Shown: positions 32,643 through 44,155 of the stretch, one piece after another
Layout: each line of letters opens with the position of its first letter
Position numbering within the stretch: the first letter of the stretch is position 1
Assembly (NCBI GenBank): GCA_022609375.1
Contig: JAGKQE010000032.1
Span: 186,001-250,000, forward strand
Direction: 5' to 3'
Origin: Xenosphaeropsis pyriputrescens
Taxonomy: Eukaryota > Ascomycota > Leotiomycetes > Phacidiales > Phacidiaceae
DNA length: 64,000 bases
Position numbers and translations under genes: made by a program
Notes under the pieces: generated by a model
Seen by the model: the letters and a program-made list of their open reading frames with translations, nothing else
Databases searched by the model: none
Told to the model about the DNA's origin: nothing

Positions 32643-35600
32643 ATGGCAGATTCGGAAGAAGATTTCGAGGAGGAGATGTCCACTCTGATAGAGCAGTGCG
32701 CAGAGATGGTTATCGACAAGACAGCAGGCTCGGAATCAGAGTCCGCAGAGGAACCGTATGAGAGCGTCAAGATGCTGAAGCCTAGGAATTACCAACTTGA
32801 AATGGCGGAGGAGAGCTTGAGACGAAACATCATTGTTGCTGTAAGTGGCTGGTCGAACAATCACTGGAGACTGAACTGATGCAAAATCTAGCTGGATACG
32901 GGAAGTGGGAAAACACAGATGTAAGCATTACTCCAGCTTTGTTGTCTTCATCAAATTTCAACTATAGAATGCTGAGATATCGAATCAACTTCAATTGGCG
33001 CTCTACTATTGATAAAGTTATCTCCGAGCCCTCTCAATCATCAAGATATTGGCAGATTTCTTGCGGCAGTCTTCCCTTTATATCTTCCACTTCTACGTCC
33101 ATTGTCAGGTATCCGCGCACGAAATTCTACCGAATTGACTGGAAATATCGATGACGTTATCTGAATAGGGATAGCTGACAAACGGTTGATAGTGCTGTCA
33201 TTCGAATTCGTGCAGAGCTTGAGCGGACTGTCGATGAAAAGGTGAGTCTTAGGAAGGCCTTTGACTTAAATATTTGCTAACTGAGATTACACGATAAGAT
33301 GGTATGGTTTCTAGCCCCGACTCTTGCTTTATGTCACCAGCAGTATCTTGTGTTGAGAAGTCAAATTCCCAATGTGCAAGTCAAGTTCTTAAGCGGCAAT
33401 GATGGAGTCGACAAATGGAGTGAACAGTCCCTGTGGGATGATGTATTACGAGATGTACGTGTCGTTGTCTCAAGTTATGCGATTTTGCTCGATGCGTTGA
33501 CACATGCCTTTGTCACAATGGACAGACTCGCACTCATTGTGGTCGATGAAGGTATGTTAGTCCAGAACCCTTGATCTACCTTCTCTAAAGTTTTCTAGCC
33601 CACAATTGCGTAAAAGCTCATCCTGGAGCACAAATTATGAACGCCTTTTACCATACTCGAAAGGTCGAAGGACTTCCAGTGCCACATATCATAGGCTTGA
33701 CAGCTAGCCCAATCATGAACTCAAATCCCGGATCGCTAGCGAAGATTGAGCAGACCCTTGATGCTATCTGTCGAACGCCTACACAGCACAGGGCCGAACT
33801 ATTACAATACGTCAAATCCCCGAAGGTTCTGAGGATTGAATATACAGCAATGCCGCCCAAGGATGAATTGTTTATGTATACATCCACCCTTCGCAGCTTG
33901 CGTCAAGTCTACATCACGTTGGATATTATGCAAGATCCTGAAGTCGTATACTTGAGAAGCTTGAACACAGATAGAGGCCATAGAGAATTTCAGAAGGCCA
34001 TCGAGAAGAAGAAAACTCATTGCCAGGAGCAGATAAAGTCTTTCTGTCTCACTAGTGCAGAGATTTGCCACGAACTCGGAGCATGGGCAGCTGATGTTTT
34101 TGTCGCTCGGGCAATTGACGCGTTTGTTGCTTATGCTGAGGGTGATGATTATGATTGGGGGCATAGTTGGAAAGCGGCCTCCAGGCGCTATACTGCCAAT
34201 GTCTTAAAACGTGTCCAAGTCATTAAGATGGGCCCGAGTCCTACAATGGGAGCTCCTATGGTATCCCAGAAGGTTGAGGCGTTCATCGACCTGCTGCTAC
34301 AAGAGAGAACGCATGGCTTTGCCGGAATTGCGTTCGTGCAACAGCGTGCCACAGTTGCGATGCTTGCTCATTTACTCTCTGTGCATCCCCGGAGCAAAGA
34401 TGTATTCACAATTGGGACATTTGTTGGCACATCTCAACACAGCCGCCGTGAGGCAAGCATCAATGAACTCTTGGATATTCGAGAACAGAAAGATACGCTT
34501 GACGAATTCAAACAAGGAAGCCGGGATCTCATTATTGCTACAAGTGTTTTGGAAGAAGGTATTGACGTCTCTTCATGTGCTTTCGTCGCATGCTTCAGTA
34601 GACCCGCCAATCTCAAGGCATATGTCCAGCGCAGAGGCAGAGCTAGGAAGCTCGACTCGAAAATTGCAGTCATGATATCGTCTGACGAGGTAGACAAATT
34701 GAAGAAATGGCAGGAACTGGAGGATACAATGCGTAAAATGTATGAGGACCAACTGCGGGAATTGAAAGAGATCGAGGAACAAGAGTTGGATGATGAGGAG
34801 GAACATGCAAAGAGAGAGTTTCGGGTCAAATCTACAGGGTGAGCCTCTTTTCTGACTTTTCATGATCAATGGGTTAACATCGATGCAGAGCGTACCTGAG
34901 TTTCGAAAACGCCGTGTCACACCTTCACCACTTTTGTAGTACCCTTCCTGCTGCACAGCACGTCGATATACGTCCTGATATTTACTGTGAAGAAGACCGC
35001 TTCGGAAAGATTCGCGCGAGAGCCGTTCTTCCTCTATCTATAGATGTGACGTTGAGATATGCGCAGAGCAAGTTGGCTTGGAAATCGGAACGAAATGCTA
35101 TTAAGGATGTTGCTTTCGAGGCATGCTTGGCACTTCATAATGCTGGGCTAATCAATGACAACCTCATGCCACTGTTGAGGTACGAGGCCAGGGACTTCTT
35201 TGCAGCAGGTATCGAGAAACGCCCATCTATGGTCGAGGTATCGGAGCAGATGGATCCTTGGACAACGATTGCTGGTCTTTGGAGCCAAAAATTCAGGTCC
35301 TACGTAACCTTAATGACTGTTTGTGGTGAAGATGGGAAGGTCATTTCTGAAGTACAGGTGGTTCTTCCGATTCTCTTGCCGCAGATATCACCTACCATGA
35401 TCTACTGGGATCCAGAAACCACGTTTACTATAAACTGGAAAGCCTCAGAGGAACAAGAAATTGCACCTGATATGCTGAGCGACATAAATTCAGCAACAAA
35501 AGCTCTATTTGATACTGCGTTTGGTCATAAATTTTCGATCCCCGAGGAAGGATTTACCGCTTTATTTACATCGAAAGATCTTCTTGGAGCAGCACATCAA

Positions 35601-37484
35601 GCATCTAGGCAGTCTGTTGTAGATTGCGCTCAGTTCAAAAGCGGAGTCCACGATCTAGGGCTCATTCGGGATGATGAAATCGCATCTGAAAGGCCATATA
35701 TATTCAAGAAATGGCTGGGAAGTCGTCCAGATGATGAATCAGCAAAATATCCTGTGGATGGACGGTTCAAAGGCCTTGATAATGTGCCGCACGTTGTGGT
35801 GTCAGCACTTCCACGGCGAAGCGATTTTCTACACAAAGTGAATCGTGGCAAGCCATCCAAGAACTTTTTGCTTCCGATTACAGCTTGTACCATTGATAAT
35901 TTGCCTTTCAGATATGTTCAATTCGCGATGCTTGTACCGTCAATAATGCACAAGATCGAAATCCAATTTATCGCTATGAGACTTAACGAAACGATCTTCT
36001 CTGGTATTGAATTCCATGATCTGGACCTTGTTATCGACGCTATCAGTTCTTCAACCGCCCGAGAGAGGAGCAGTTATCAGAGGCTAGAATTCCTGGGAGA
36101 TAGTTGTCTGAAACTATGTGCATCAGTACGCCTAATTTCGAAGGAGCTAATCTGGCATGAGGGCTATCTGTCAACTGGTAAGGATAGATTGGTCGCGAAT
36201 TCAAGATTGGCAAGAGCTGCTATAGACCTTGGGCTAGACAGGTTCATCCTCACTAAACCGTTCACAGGCCAGAAGTGGAGACCGCTTTACAATGATGAAG
36301 TGCTATCCGCTGCAAAGCAAAAGAAGAGACAAATGTCAACCAAAGTACTTGCGGATGTCGTCGAGGCACTTTTAGGTGCAGCAATGGTAGAAGGAGGTAT
36401 CCCAAAAGTCTTATCTTGCCTCCAAGTGTTTCTGCCCGAGTCAGAATGGATCTCTCTTGAGAGTTGTCGAGACATCCTGTATAATCTGACGCCCTCTGAA
36501 GACGTCTTGCCGACTACTCTTCAACCACTTGAGGCATTGACGGGATACACCTTCAACCACAAGTCATTGCTCATCCAGGCAATGACACACGCATCCTCAC
36601 CCAGCGGCTTCGCGACCTACGAGCGCCTGGAATTCCTAGGGGATGCTGTCTTAGACAATATTGTGGTCAACCAAATCTTCGCGCATGATTCGGAAATCCC
36701 ACCTGCTAAGATGCACCTGATTCGTACTGCGGTTGTCAATGCCGATTTACTTGCCTTTCTTTGCATGGAGTGGTCCATAGATCAGGAGACCGTTGATATC
36801 TTGGAGAATCCCCTCACAAAGAAGCCCGAGGCGAATACATCTACAATTAAGCGGCCACTTTGGAAGTTCATGCGCCATAACTTCTCACATGACTTCGCTC
36901 ACGATCAGGGAGATATTATTTCCCGTCATGAGACATTGCGAGAGCCTATAAGCAACGCAATAACCTTGGGAATGCATGTTCCGTGGACGTTGCTCGGGAG
37001 TATTGGTGCGAAAAAGTGGTATTCCGATCTGATTGAGAGCCTCATAGGCGCCATCTATATAGATTCGGGCTCCTTTACGGCTTGTGAGAATATGCTTGAG
37101 AGAATTGGGTTGCTCCCCTACCTGAGAAGGTTACTGAATGAAGATATCCGTCTAATGCACCCAAAGGAAGAGTTGGGGTTGCTAGCAGATACAGAGAAGG
37201 TGACTTACATCCTAGATTCTGACGTTAGAAAAGGCAGTGAACGAGATATCATAACTTACGCTTGTGAGGTACGTGTGGGTAAAGAGAGTATTGCCAAGGT
37301 TGTGGGAGGAATTAACAAGCTGGCTGCCATGACTCTTGCTGCGGAGGAGGCTGTTAGAACTTATGATGCGTGGAAGCCTGCCCTGATAACCAAGAGATCA
37401 GGACCGGTGATTGAGGTTGACGCAGATAAGATTATGAATGAGATTGGTGAGGTGGAGGCAGTAGATGAGATGGATGTTTCCTAA
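32643..37484 (+). CDS. DCL2: Dicer-like protein 2
   Basis: Cuts double-stranded RNA into small RNAs for RNA interference; fungal DCL2 is the main antiviral and transposon-silencing Dicer. Six exons (32643-32840, 32892-32920, 33193-33241, 33299-33551, 33599-34838, 34889-37484) encode 1454 aa. DExD/H helicase: Walker A LDTGSGKTQ (67-75, in a 29-nt exon), APTLALC, DEAH at 175-178. Helicase C: ATSVLEEGIDVSSC and YVQRRGRAR. A Dicer-dimerisation region follows (about 598-680). No PAZ is evident. RNase IIIa: RLEFLGDSCLK with E990, D994, D1079, E1082. RNase IIIb: ERLEFLGDAVLD with E1171, D1175, D1303, E1306. A dsRBD-like tail ends the protein. Both catalytic centres look intact. Confidence 0.95.
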
Positions 37485-39434
37485 GTATTGTCGATGTTTA
37501 GTTGGTTTCCACGAAAGTGTGTGTTATTGTAACGACGGAAATGAAAACGATAGCTTGGGTAGTAATATTCCAGTGCAAAGAAAACCATTCTGCTTGCGAA
37601 GCCACATAGCTATGAGTCTACCACACGCAAAAGTTATATCGAGCTTCAAAACAAAGACCAAATATATAATGCATTCATCTCACTGACTTCTATATTGAGG
37701 CTTCCTTCCTACAGCCTCCAACACGAACTGGAGATTTTCTTGTTTACTCCCTCGCCAATATGTATTGTTTGTACAACTGTCAAAAGGGGCATGATCCTGC
37801 AAAAAGCACAGCTGCTCTTGGCCTAGGAACATGTATCTGTAGCCATAGTTATATTCAAGTAGCTGGCGGGCTGAATTATTTCTATTGATCTAAGAGATCA
37901 GTCACAGATTCTGCGCGCACTTCTCGATCACTTGTTCAACTGCCATCTAAGAAACAAGCCCTTGGATATATTTGAAGCTGTCGAGATAGGTGGGTTACCT
38001 CCAATATCGTAGAGACAGAGACTTTGCAGAACATGGAGTTAGTACGTCAAAGTATGACAGCTTTGAGACCTTCTGAGCGAGAACATACTGTTTCTGCGAT
38101 GACTAAAGCAAGTCAATCTACTTGATGGATCTACTTATACCAAGTCAAATTATCATAGATAGGTACATCTATCCTTGCTCAAACTACGTGATGTACCAAA
38201 GCATCAACTCACGCGCGGATTTTTGAATAGATATATATATTCGCTAGACTCAAATTCTCTCTTCCCCTGTACAGCCTCATACTTGACACAAAGCCTTTTA
38301 TACAGTCCATTCTTGAATCTCCGATACGAGTCACCGTGAGCTCTGAATGGAGAACAGAGCGTTAATCCATTTCGCAAAGTCAATGGCGCAGAAGCACTTT
38401 TGAAGGAACGAGAAGAGACTCCCACTCTCTTGTAGAGAATATAACAGCCCTGCTATCATGAGCGTGGTCTTGCAACATATGCAGAAACAGCGTATTTGAT
38501 CCGGCAAAACCAGGGACTGAAAGATCCCGCAAGACGAGAGACTGCACGATGGCAAGCAAGTTCGTGATGACGAGAAGCTACCTGACGGCGGCATGAGACA
38601 CATCCAAGCACAAATGGAAGCTCGAATAATCACAAGTGAACTCTTCCATGACGCCGTTTCCTTCGAAACCAGAAAAAAACCTCATCTCTCTTGATGCTTT
38701 ATAGCCTCCAGGTCTCTACGTCATATTTCTTCGAGGCCTTTTCAATATCGATGTTAAGTGCTTGAGCAAATGTCTACTTCTTATCTTCGGGCATGACTCG
38801 AGATCTGCGGAAGTAACTTTGTGAACCCTGCTAAGACATACAGCTGGCTGGGAAGATGATGTGCATCATTGGAGTTGACCAATGGGAAAGATCAAGAGGG
38901 GTGGGTAATCAATCACTCACCGAATACTACCAGATACAGACAGTTGCAAAGCAGCGCACTGTGGAATATGTATTTAACCCAACTCAGGCCTTCGTCTCGT
39001 AGTTCGATCTTGAACATATCAACAGAATCATACTTCTTTTGTCTTTTGCCTTTACAGGAGTGCTTGGTGCTTGATACAATGCATGGCCTATATCATCTAC
39101 ACTCTTTTTCTTTCCTTGCCAGTTCCATTCTTCTCACTACACTACACTGCCTCCTATACACTCCACTTCAACAAATAGAAACTGTGTTATCAGTAAGAAG
39201 AGATAATTGGATATATACATATATACCCGATGCCCAAACCCGACCTCGACCCCTCAAAACCCGCAACTGCATACCCATGATCCCCATCTGCCTCATCGAC
39301 CCCAAGCCTCAGTCCATCCTGCATGGATATAAAGCTACCATGCAACCCCTCGAGTCAGACCGAATATCAAGTCCCGCCCCGGCAAGGCTACTGTATGTAC
39401 TGCTTGGACCCAGCGAGAACCCGTAGTGCGTCTG

Positions 39435-39462
39435 CAACCCAACCCAACCCAACCCAACCCAA
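39435..39462. repeat. (CCAAC)n microsatellite
   Basis: About five to six tandem AACCC/CCAAC pentamers. The unit is not the usual fungal telomere hexamer (TTAGGG/CCCTAA), so this is not read as telomeric. Confidence 0.85.
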
Positions 39463-39753
39463 TCAAGGACCAACACCAACCTCACTAACTCCGCAAACTC
39501 AAATAACTGACATGCATGCAGACCCCTAATCGAATATTCTCGAAGCTTGAGTGCATGCAGCTGCATAGCCGATTCCCTCGGGTAGCAATGTGGCGCAGTA
39601 CATGCCGAGTGAGTCATTGCCAACATCTTTGCTAAATAGGCATGCCGGGTATAAAGGTGAGATATGAGTTCTTTGGCAACAGCTGTTTATGACTCTGACT
39701 CTGATTACTGTCAACTAATGGGAGGGAAGTTGAGGAGACAAGGAATGAGGAAT

Positions 39754-39831
39754 GATGACTGAGAAATGAGGATGACTGAGAAATGAGGATGACTGAGAAA
39801 TGAGGATGACTGAGAAATGAGGATGACTGAG
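39754..39831. repeat. 17-bp minisatellite
   Basis: About 4.5 near-perfect copies of a 17-bp unit, GATGACTGAGAAATGAG, in direct tandem. The copies are almost identical, suggesting recent expansion or a length-variable locus. Confidence 0.9.
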
Positions 39832-40930
39832 TGCCATACTGTGAAGTTCTGAGTAGGCATGGGATTTCCACATGGATGAACCGGACGAACTCAGATGGAC
39901 TGGAATAGATGGGCATGCAGGCTGCGGTCTGGCTATGACTGACACATGCACAATGCACAAACATGTATGCCATATGCCTGCTGCCAGCCTACCGCTTGTT
40001 GGTGAGGCAAGCAGTTCCCTTACGGGTAAGGGTGTCACGATGTAACAGGCAGAAACACAAAGAACCGAATGAGTAAGGGGGAAGCAAGGCGCCGCACCAA
40101 GCTCTCAGGTATAAATGGTATATATTAAGGTGAAGCCCACTTCGATCCCACTGCACTGCTAACAAGAGGAACGTTTTCTTGCTATCCAAAATAGATGTCG
40201 ATACGGATAAGAAAGAGAAGGAAAGAAGAATATCATCATTATCATTCCTCGTCCATGGTCATTATTATCCCTTCAGAAAAGGGTCCAGACCTAACTCCGC
40301 CAAAAACCAATATGATGTTAGAAAATAACATAAAACAACTTCGCCAATCATTTAACATAAGATCATCAAACAACTTAAAAAAGCAGGAGCATATCCCACT
40401 ATCATAAATGGAAGATATCAAAGCACTGTCATCTTCGGACGTCCACTTGCACTGTGTCTGCCGAGTATCGACGACGACGACGATATATAAGGCTGGCTCG
40501 ATGACCTCGGGAGGGGCGTGTCCCTCGGACACGTTAAGACGAGTCTGCCTTGTCGTTGCTTCGACAACAGACGATGATGCAACGTCAACAAAGCGCAAAT
40601 ATAAGACAATTCCATAGTCTTTCAAGACATGAAACACTGCATCCCTGCAGAGCATGAGTCGATGGTAGGTTTTAACTACCTGCAAAGTCAACGGACTTGG
40701 TTGGCTATGCCCGAATCACTCGAGGGAAATCTGCTGCTTCGCCACAAAGGGTAGCCGATTGCCACATGCACTGAATGTGCGGCATAAGTACATGCCATGT
40801 ACTATGATGCCAGATCGTGGCAACTTAGAAAGGATCAACAAGTTCCGCAAATGGCCGCTCGTCTGGTCTTCTTCCTTCAAACGTATGTAGGTATACTTCT
40901 CACTTTTCATATATGCCATAGTCCTTCCCC

Positions 40931-41857
40931 CTATGACTTGCTTTTTCCTCGTGATTTATTCGCTTCGTTCCTTTTCCTCTCGTTACGGTCTTGCTGTCTT
41001 TGATTGATGGCGAGATCTCGTCTCTGCTTGATTGCTGGATTTGATCCACGAGGTTGTGAGGCCGGCATGCCCCTCGGTACTAGTTCATCTCTCATATGCG
41101 AGCTCACCTCCGTATACCCAGTCGCATGGTCATAGCACTCTTCACTGATGAGTCCTTTACCAAAAACGTACTTGATAAGTTGAAAGTCTGGTCGCTGGCC
41201 AGTAACCCGATTTGTCCTGTAATGATTGTCCAAGATATGGCGCATTCGATTGTGCCAACTGGTGTTCGCATCGTGATGCACGAAGGTTACATCGCAGAAG
41301 ATACACACAGTCGCTGGAGCGGGGTCGAAGTTGCGAAAATGGTTAAGATTGTGTTCCAACCAGCCATCAACGGAACGGAAGGTCTGCGCGCATTCGCAGA
41401 AAGTGAACGTACAGGGAATGGCGACATCCAGTATTTCTCCTTCCAGTGGTGCTCCAGGAACATTGAACAACGGACGACGAATGGGCTGTTGATGCATTAA
41501 TGGGTAGATGTCGCTGGAAGAGTCAAATGCCAGACCTCCCTGGGCAGCAATCTCCAGATCATGGAACTCTTGGAAGAGATCGGTTGTCTGTCCTGTGGAT
41601 TGAGGATAACTGGAAATACTGGTAGCCGAAATGGGCGAGGAGGCGACCGATGCATCGCTGAAGACACTACTTCCCGACGAATATGATGAAGTGCTCTGAA
41701 GAGTGTTCGATCGTCGCGTTGGTTGCTTTCTTGCATCTCTCGTCGAATGCACAGATACCTCTTGGTCGGTAGAGACTCTCATGTCTGTTGACTTGCGAGG
41801 GTATCCAACAACATAGGTTTCATTATTCCATCCTCGCACTCCTGGTGAGTTGGCCAT
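40931..41857 (-). CDS. Cys/His (C2H2-like) zinc-finger protein, fungal-specific
   Basis: Single-exon frame of 308 aa on the minus strand from ATG 41857. Residues 1-100 are Ser/Thr-rich and disordered. A Cys/His region at about 150-235 contains CTFTFCECAQTFRSVDGWLEH, NLNHFRNFDP, CIFCDVTFVHH and WHNRMRHILDNHY, consistent with one or two degenerate C2H2 fingers. A basic tail (RNERKRNEANKSRGKSKS) ends it and could act as a nuclear signal. The frame is open a further 35 codons upstream but only from GTG. DNA binding is possible but not shown; I cannot name an ortholog. The promoter side carries an 11-bp tandem repeat. Confidence 0.7.
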   Translation of the reverse strand: MANSPGVRGWNNETYVVGYPRKSTDMRVSTDQEVSVHSTRDARKQPTRRSNTLQSTSSYSSGSSVFSDASVASSPISATSISSYPQSTGQTTDLFQEFHDLEIAAQGGLAFDSSSDIYPLMHQQPIRRPLFNVPGAPLEGEILDVAIPCTFTFCECAQTFRSVDGWLEHNLNHFRNFDPAPATVCIFCDVTFVHHDANTSWHNRMRHILDNHYRTNRVTGQRPDFQLIKYVFGKGLISEECYDHATGYTEVSSHMRDELVPRGMPASQPRGSNPAIKQRRDLAINQRQQDRNERKRNEANKSRGKSKS

Positions 41858-42117
41858 GATTGCGGCCACTACAGGTGAGAGAGGAAAGAAAAGAGAAGCT
41901 TCAAGGATATGTGGATAGGTGATGAGTATTGGTGACAGACACGATATAACACGACACGACACGACCGGTCCAAGTACTACACAGTTGGGTATGAATGGAC
42001 TGTCCTGTGCGACAGTTGGTAAAAAGCGGAAGGAGTCCTTGTGAATGATAGAGTATAGCTCTCTGGATGAAATGATGGCGAAGGTGGAAGTGTCTGTCTG
42101 CTTGCAATAGATTCGAG

Positions 42118-42153
42118 AGCTGTAGTAGAGCTGTAGTAGAGCTGTAGTAGAGC
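42118..42153. repeat. 11-bp tandem repeat AGCTGTAGTAG
   Basis: Three exact copies and the start of a fourth, about 260 nt upstream of the Cys/His protein start. Confidence 0.85.
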
Positions 42154-43837
42154 TTTAGCTTTGAGGAAGAGAGGAGGAAGGGAGGAAAGGAGGAAAGGAA
42201 GTGATTAAGAGGGTTATTGGGTATATTAATAAAGAATGAGGAGAGAGGATCTGGTGGGGGGTGATGATGATGGAGATGGGCCAGTAACGGGCGTTACCGT
42301 TAGGTAGTCGACCGAGTAAGTTGTAACGACTAAGTACCCAGGTAATAATTACTTATGTACTGTACATACATACCTACCTCTTCTCTCGTGACAGAGCCAA
42401 GTTATATCCAGCAACTTGCTTTCCCCAGTCGACTACGCCCTTTAACAAACATGTTGTACATACTTGTACGTATATGTTCAACTCTGGTTATCACTCAACC
42501 CTTCATCGCCTTCATCGCCTTCATCCCCCTCGTCGCCCTCGTCGCCCTTTTGCACTCCAAGTGGAGATATTCGACGTTCAAAACGCCAGCGTTGATCTTG
42601 TATCTCGGCATTTCCGAGCGGAAGTGGATATCTTACCTGGGTAAGATACATAAGCTTCGATACAAGTGCAAGTACTTGTTAAGGTATTATGACTCAAACT
42701 ATCACAATCCCTCCTCTAGTCACTCTTATCCGAAGCTTGCCGCCGCCGACCCCACCAATTGAAAAATAGATTCATTAATAACACTACCTAGACGTTAACA
42801 ACTGATGCCACTGGTAGTATGCGATCGTCATCTATAGCACGAGACTCTTGATACTGAACTCTACCCAGCTCGAGCTTATCTGGAGTGCTGGGATAGTCAC
42901 CGAGGATTGGAGCATGGGCAGCTGTTATGGACTTGTCGAAAGAGTTGCGCAAGCAACTAATGGCAAGCCATCTTTCTGGAAAGCCATAGCGGAGGATATG
43001 GGCATGTACGCATCTGCGCACTACACGCAGCAGGAATTTGTACTTCGTACTTTCAGTGGGTGACCGACTCCCTACAGTGCCTACCATACTTCCTTTCGCT
43101 TCAATGCACGAAGTATTACCACATACCGACCACCCACAGGTGTGAGCATCTTTGCGGAAGATTTGGTTGGGCAACAGTTCATCTAGAAGAGCCGCATCGG
43201 TTTTAGTTCAGAGCAGAGGCAGATTGGAGAAGTGTTGGCTGGGCCTCCTCCCCCCTCTCAGCGACTCTCTGGGTGGTGAGTTTTATCTCTGCATACGAAG
43301 CTGTCTACGCACAAGGAGGAAAGGTTCTGTAGGAACTGAGAGAACAACAGATATCGAGTCTTTGTCCTGCGTACAGAGAATACCAATGCCATGTCTACCA
43401 TGCACTCACTGACTGGCTCAGCATGAGCTCGCAGAACCTCAAGTCTGCTTTGTTGACGGCGTTGGCATGGGATCGTCCAAGGTCAAGCTTCAGCTTCCTA
43501 TGATCTTGCGACGTTATGGAGCTGCACTACTCTATGCTCTGTACTCTGTAGCACGACCGTCTCAACCTCTTACTCGTTATCGCCGGTGCATTATTCGAGG
43601 ATACGTGTCGTGCAGTCGTAACGTAGCATTCACGGGATGGCAATGGCAGGTTCAAGTTGCAAGTCTAGGAACCTTTTCGAGATGAGATGAGGTCAAATCA
43701 AAGACGGACGAACGTCGATGAATAAGGGTGCGTGTGTACGTATGTGCGTACGTAAATGCCCTCACTCCAGTGAGTTTAGGATGAAAAAAGGGTATGGAAT
43801 GTACCTAGAACAATCAACCAGCGTGCCGTGCCGGCGC

Positions 43838-43879
43838 GATTAACGATTAACGATTAACGATTGACGATTGACGATTGAT
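43838..43879. repeat. Heptamer array GATTAAC -> GATTGAC
   Basis: Three GATTAAC units followed by GATTGAC units in direct tandem. The A-to-G change is fixed in the distal half, so the second unit type appears to have spread as a block. Confidence 0.85.
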
Positions 43880-44155
43880 CGTTTCGTTCCGTTGCATAAG
43901 GTATCATCAGCGCTCCCGCCTATTGTACTTGTACATACTTGTACTTGTGCGGCACACCATCAAGCGAGAGTGTGGGGGAGAACTGTGGCTTTGTCACTAT
44001 GTACGTAGTACACTACTTTAGCTACCTTCGCGCCCGTTCTGATCCATGGTTCAGCAACAAGCAACAGCCTTAACAATGACCGAGCCAACATTGCTCCAAC
44101 AATAGCCTACCAGACTGTCGAGAAATCCGGACATCTTCGCTCGGAAGAAGCCACC

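Larger units (their letters stand above)
37485..40930. other. 3.4-kb gene-free region
   Basis: No gene is supported on either strand. Frames of about 100-185 codons (for example 38869-39426 + and 40242-40691 -) lack motifs and contain no convincing start or splice pattern. A CCAAC array and a 17-bp minisatellite are annotated separately. The last part is probably the 3' flank of the Cys/His protein gene. Confidence 0.45.
41858..44155. other. 2.3-kb divergent intergenic region
   Basis: Nothing firm is seen. It holds an 11-bp repeat (42118-42153) and a heptamer array (43838-43879). A 71-codon frame at 42848-43063 has protein-like composition but no ATG-driven context or splice partners. GTAC/TACC-rich motifs lie near 42330-42380. 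Confidence 0.45.

Noticed and set aside
39435..39462. Telomere-like CCAAC/AACCC repeat
   Set aside because: The unit is a pentamer, not TTAGGG, and it lies between normal genes.
40242..40691. Minus-strand 149-codon frame
   Set aside because: No motif or convincing start; it lies in the 3' flank of the Cys/His protein gene.
42848..43063. Plus-strand 71-codon frame with protein-like composition
   Set aside because: It begins without an ATG, and no flanking exons could be assembled. It remains a weak candidate.
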